This document shows positions 62,626-64,000 of a stretch of DNA of 64,000 bases, in pieces (position 1 is the stretch's first letter; every line of letters begins with the position of its first letter). Below the pieces are notes generated by a model. It did no database searches, had not been told where the DNA came from, and was given only the letters and a program-made list of their open reading frames with translations. A program made the translations under genes and the position numbers. The stretch comes from Escarpia spicata. Taxonomy: Eukaryota > Annelida > Polychaeta > Sabellida > Siboglinidae. The stretch is taken from positions 67,045,823-67,109,822 of the forward strand of contig OZ023206.1 of the NCBI GenBank assembly GCA_963995525.1. The letters run 5' to 3'.

Positions 62626-63243
62626 ATGGACACGCGATGGAAACACCCCTTCACCTGTATCGTTGCGGGTCCGACGGGATGCGGTAAGAGCACGTTCGTG
62701 ATGCGTCTGCTACGTCACGCCGCGACGATTATCGATCCGCCTCCAGAGAAGATCACGTGGTGTTACGGCGTATGGCAGAGTGCCTACGTCGACAACGATC
62801 TGGTACGCTTCGAGGAAGGCTTGCCGAGCGGTGCGTTCGATGCATCGACGCGTAACCTCGTGGTCATCGATGATCTGATGACGGAAACGGACGAACGGGT
62901 CACGACCTTGTTCACGAAAAAGAGTCATCACCAGAACACGTCCGTACTGTATCTCGTGCAGAACCTGTTTCCGAAGAACAAGGAGAGTCGCACGATCAGT
63001 CTGAACACACACTACATGGTAATCTTCAAGAATCCTCGCGACGCGTCACAGATCGGACACTTGGCGCGACAGATGTATCCGGGACGCCTGAAGTATGTAC
63101 AGGAAGCGTTCCGAGACGCCACGACACCTCCGTACGGTTATCTCCTCGTCGATCTGAAACAGGGCACGCCCGACGATATGCGTCTGCGCACGGGTGTCCT
63201 TCCGGACGACGGTGTCCAGTACGTGTACCAACCCAAAGTATAA
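62626..63243 (+). CDS. FtsK/HerA-type A32-like packaging ATPase (Z)
   Basis: 205 residues and open. Walker A GPTGCGKST (residues 15-23), Walker B L-V-V-I-D-D-L-M (~82-89), K-K-S-H-H-Q-N-T-S and R-T-I-S-L-N-T-H sensor-like region. Powers genome packaging into capsids in Polinton-type viruses. Intact, unlike the X-R copy. Confidence 0.93.
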   Translation: MDTRWKHPFTCIVAGPTGCGKSTFVMRLLRHAATIIDPPPEKITWCYGVWQSAYVDNDLVRFEEGLPSGAFDASTRNLVVIDDLMTETDERVTTLFTKKSHHQNTSVLYLVQNLFPKNKESRTISLNTHYMVIFKNPRDASQIGHLARQMYPGRLKYVQEAFRDATTPPYGYLLVDLKQGTPDDMRLRTGVLPDDGVQYVYQPKV

Positions 63244-63300
63244 GACGTCCGCACGCACGCCTCGTCCCTTCAGTCGCAGTATGATCGTGAAGACAACAGC

Positions 63301-63672
63301 ATGTCCGAACTCGTGAAGAAACACCTCCTCTGCATACAGACGCTGAACAGGTACAAGAGCACGAAATTGAGACGGGCCATCATCAGAAACGCCGACGCCG
63401 ATCTGTTGTGTGCACTAGCCGAGTGTGCCTACAACATATTGAAGAAGAACGTGCCCTTGACCGAAGCGCAGAGACGCGCTCTGAGTGTGTACAAAACAAA
63501 CCTACGCGCTTTGGCAAAGAGAGACGCGCCGGCTGCGAGGAGACGTCGCATCTTGCTACGTGGTAACAACCAGGGCGGCGGCGGACAGACCGGTGGTTTC
63601 CTGTCGGCGCTGCTGGCACCTTTGGCCGGTGCGGTCTTTCTACCCTTGCTAAAACAGATCCTACTCAAGTAG
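63301..63672 (+). CDS. pX-like protein with hydrophobic GGFL tail (Z)
   Basis: 123 residues. Helical basic body with C-A-Y-N-I-L-K-K-N-V, then R-R-R-R-I-L-L-R, a Gly-rich link and G-G-F-L-S-A-L-L-A-P-L-A-G-A-V-F-L-P-L-L-K-Q. Homologous to 36167..36580. Core or membrane-active virion role likely, by analogy to adenovirus pX. Confidence 0.72.
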   Translation: MSELVKKHLLCIQTLNRYKSTKLRRAIIRNADADLLCALAECAYNILKKNVPLTEAQRRALSVYKTNLRALAKRDAPAARRRRILLRGNNQGGGGQTGGFLSALLAPLAGAVFLPLLKQILLK

Positions 63673-63678
63673 ACGACG

Positions 63679-64000
63679 ATGGAACACACACGGAAAATGG
63701 CTTTGGTAGATCCACGACTGTTGGATAGTCTACGCGCGCCGATACCGACGGATACCCTAGGACGTAAAGTACAGGTGCTCGACGACGACATGAAAGTCAT
63801 ACTCGACAGACAAGATCTCGCCGACGGTGACAAGGTCGTCATGTATAATCAAGTGTTGCAACGTCACAACGCGTTGGCCGATCGACGCGTGCGCGAACCA
63901 GTACGCGTGATGACGGTCAACAAGGACACGATGGTCACAGCGGCGGCGGGGGCGGCGGCGGCGGACCCGACCCCGCCAGAGGCGGGGGCGACAGGTATGG
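63679..64000 (+). CDS. 'MALVDPRL' family protein (Z), cut by the window end
   Basis: M-E-H-T-R-K-M-A-L-V-D-P-R-L start, D-D-D-M-K-V-I-L-D-R helix, then the Ala-rich GC-repeat region reached at the window edge. It starts 6 nt after the pX-like stop. Open over the 107 codons visible. Homologous to 36584 and 13826. Confidence 0.82.
   Translation, partial: MEHTRKMALVDPRLLDSLRAPIPTDTLGRKVQVLDDDMKVILDRQDLADGDKVVMYNQVLQRHNALADRRVREPVRVMTVNKDTMVTAAAGAAAADPTPPEAGATGM

Overview
The window is animal-type nuclear DNA, probably from a marine invertebrate; the host phylum cannot be told from the sequence. The evidence is TATA-box promoters, AATAAA signals, spliceosomal introns, a decayed Ty3/gypsy retrotransposon, several CR1/L2-like LINE fragments, satellites and microsatellites. 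About 40 of the 64 kb is made of virus-like Polinton/Maverick elements. These carry a protein-primed family-B DNA polymerase, a retroviral-type integrase with a chromodomain, an FtsK/A32-type packaging ATPase, an adenain-like protease, an F54H12.2-like major capsid protein, a penton-like minor capsid protein and small basic or hydrophobic virion proteins. I call the copies X-L, Y, X-R and Z.

Layout: X-L fills 1..8750 and 22044..23961. It is split by element Y (8751..22037), which landed in the X-L protease gene and is flanked by the 6-bp duplication GACGCA. Positions 23962..34538 are host repeats: a Ty3/gypsy pol relic, LINE pieces and a ~220-bp satellite. X-R (34539..50840) is a full-length second copy of family X in the opposite orientation, with ~258-bp terminal inverted repeats and the 6-bp duplication TACATG inside the satellite. 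50841..52550 is satellite followed by another LINE relic. Z (52551..64000, right end outside the window) is inserted into that LINE. Y and Z belong to one family and X to another, yet all termini start AGTAGTA.

Gene plan: a replication/early side holds the polymerase and an RPA-like ssDNA-binding protein gene. A packaging/virion side runs NADAR - ATPase - pX-like - unknown 'MALVDPRL' protein - small membrane protein - integrase - membrane protein - penton-like - pVI/pVII-like - major capsid - protease in X. In Z the NADAR gene sits on the early side. X-L, X-R and Y each have several broken genes, with different lesions in the two X copies. Z is open in every gene seen, although its polymerase has a Gly-to-Arg change in motif B.

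Three points stand out. (1) Both families share an adenovirus-like alternative-splicing cassette. A first exon inside the ssDNA-binding protein gene ends in a phase-0 donor and is followed by a row of ATG-less ORFs. Each of these opens exactly at a 3' splice site in phase 0, and several have a stop codon built into the next branch point. (2) Both families encode a NADAR-domain protein, the fold of ADP-ribose/guanine-ADP-ribosyl hydrolases. (3) Both families have a fast-changing multi-exon gene near one terminus whose introns are filled with repeats.
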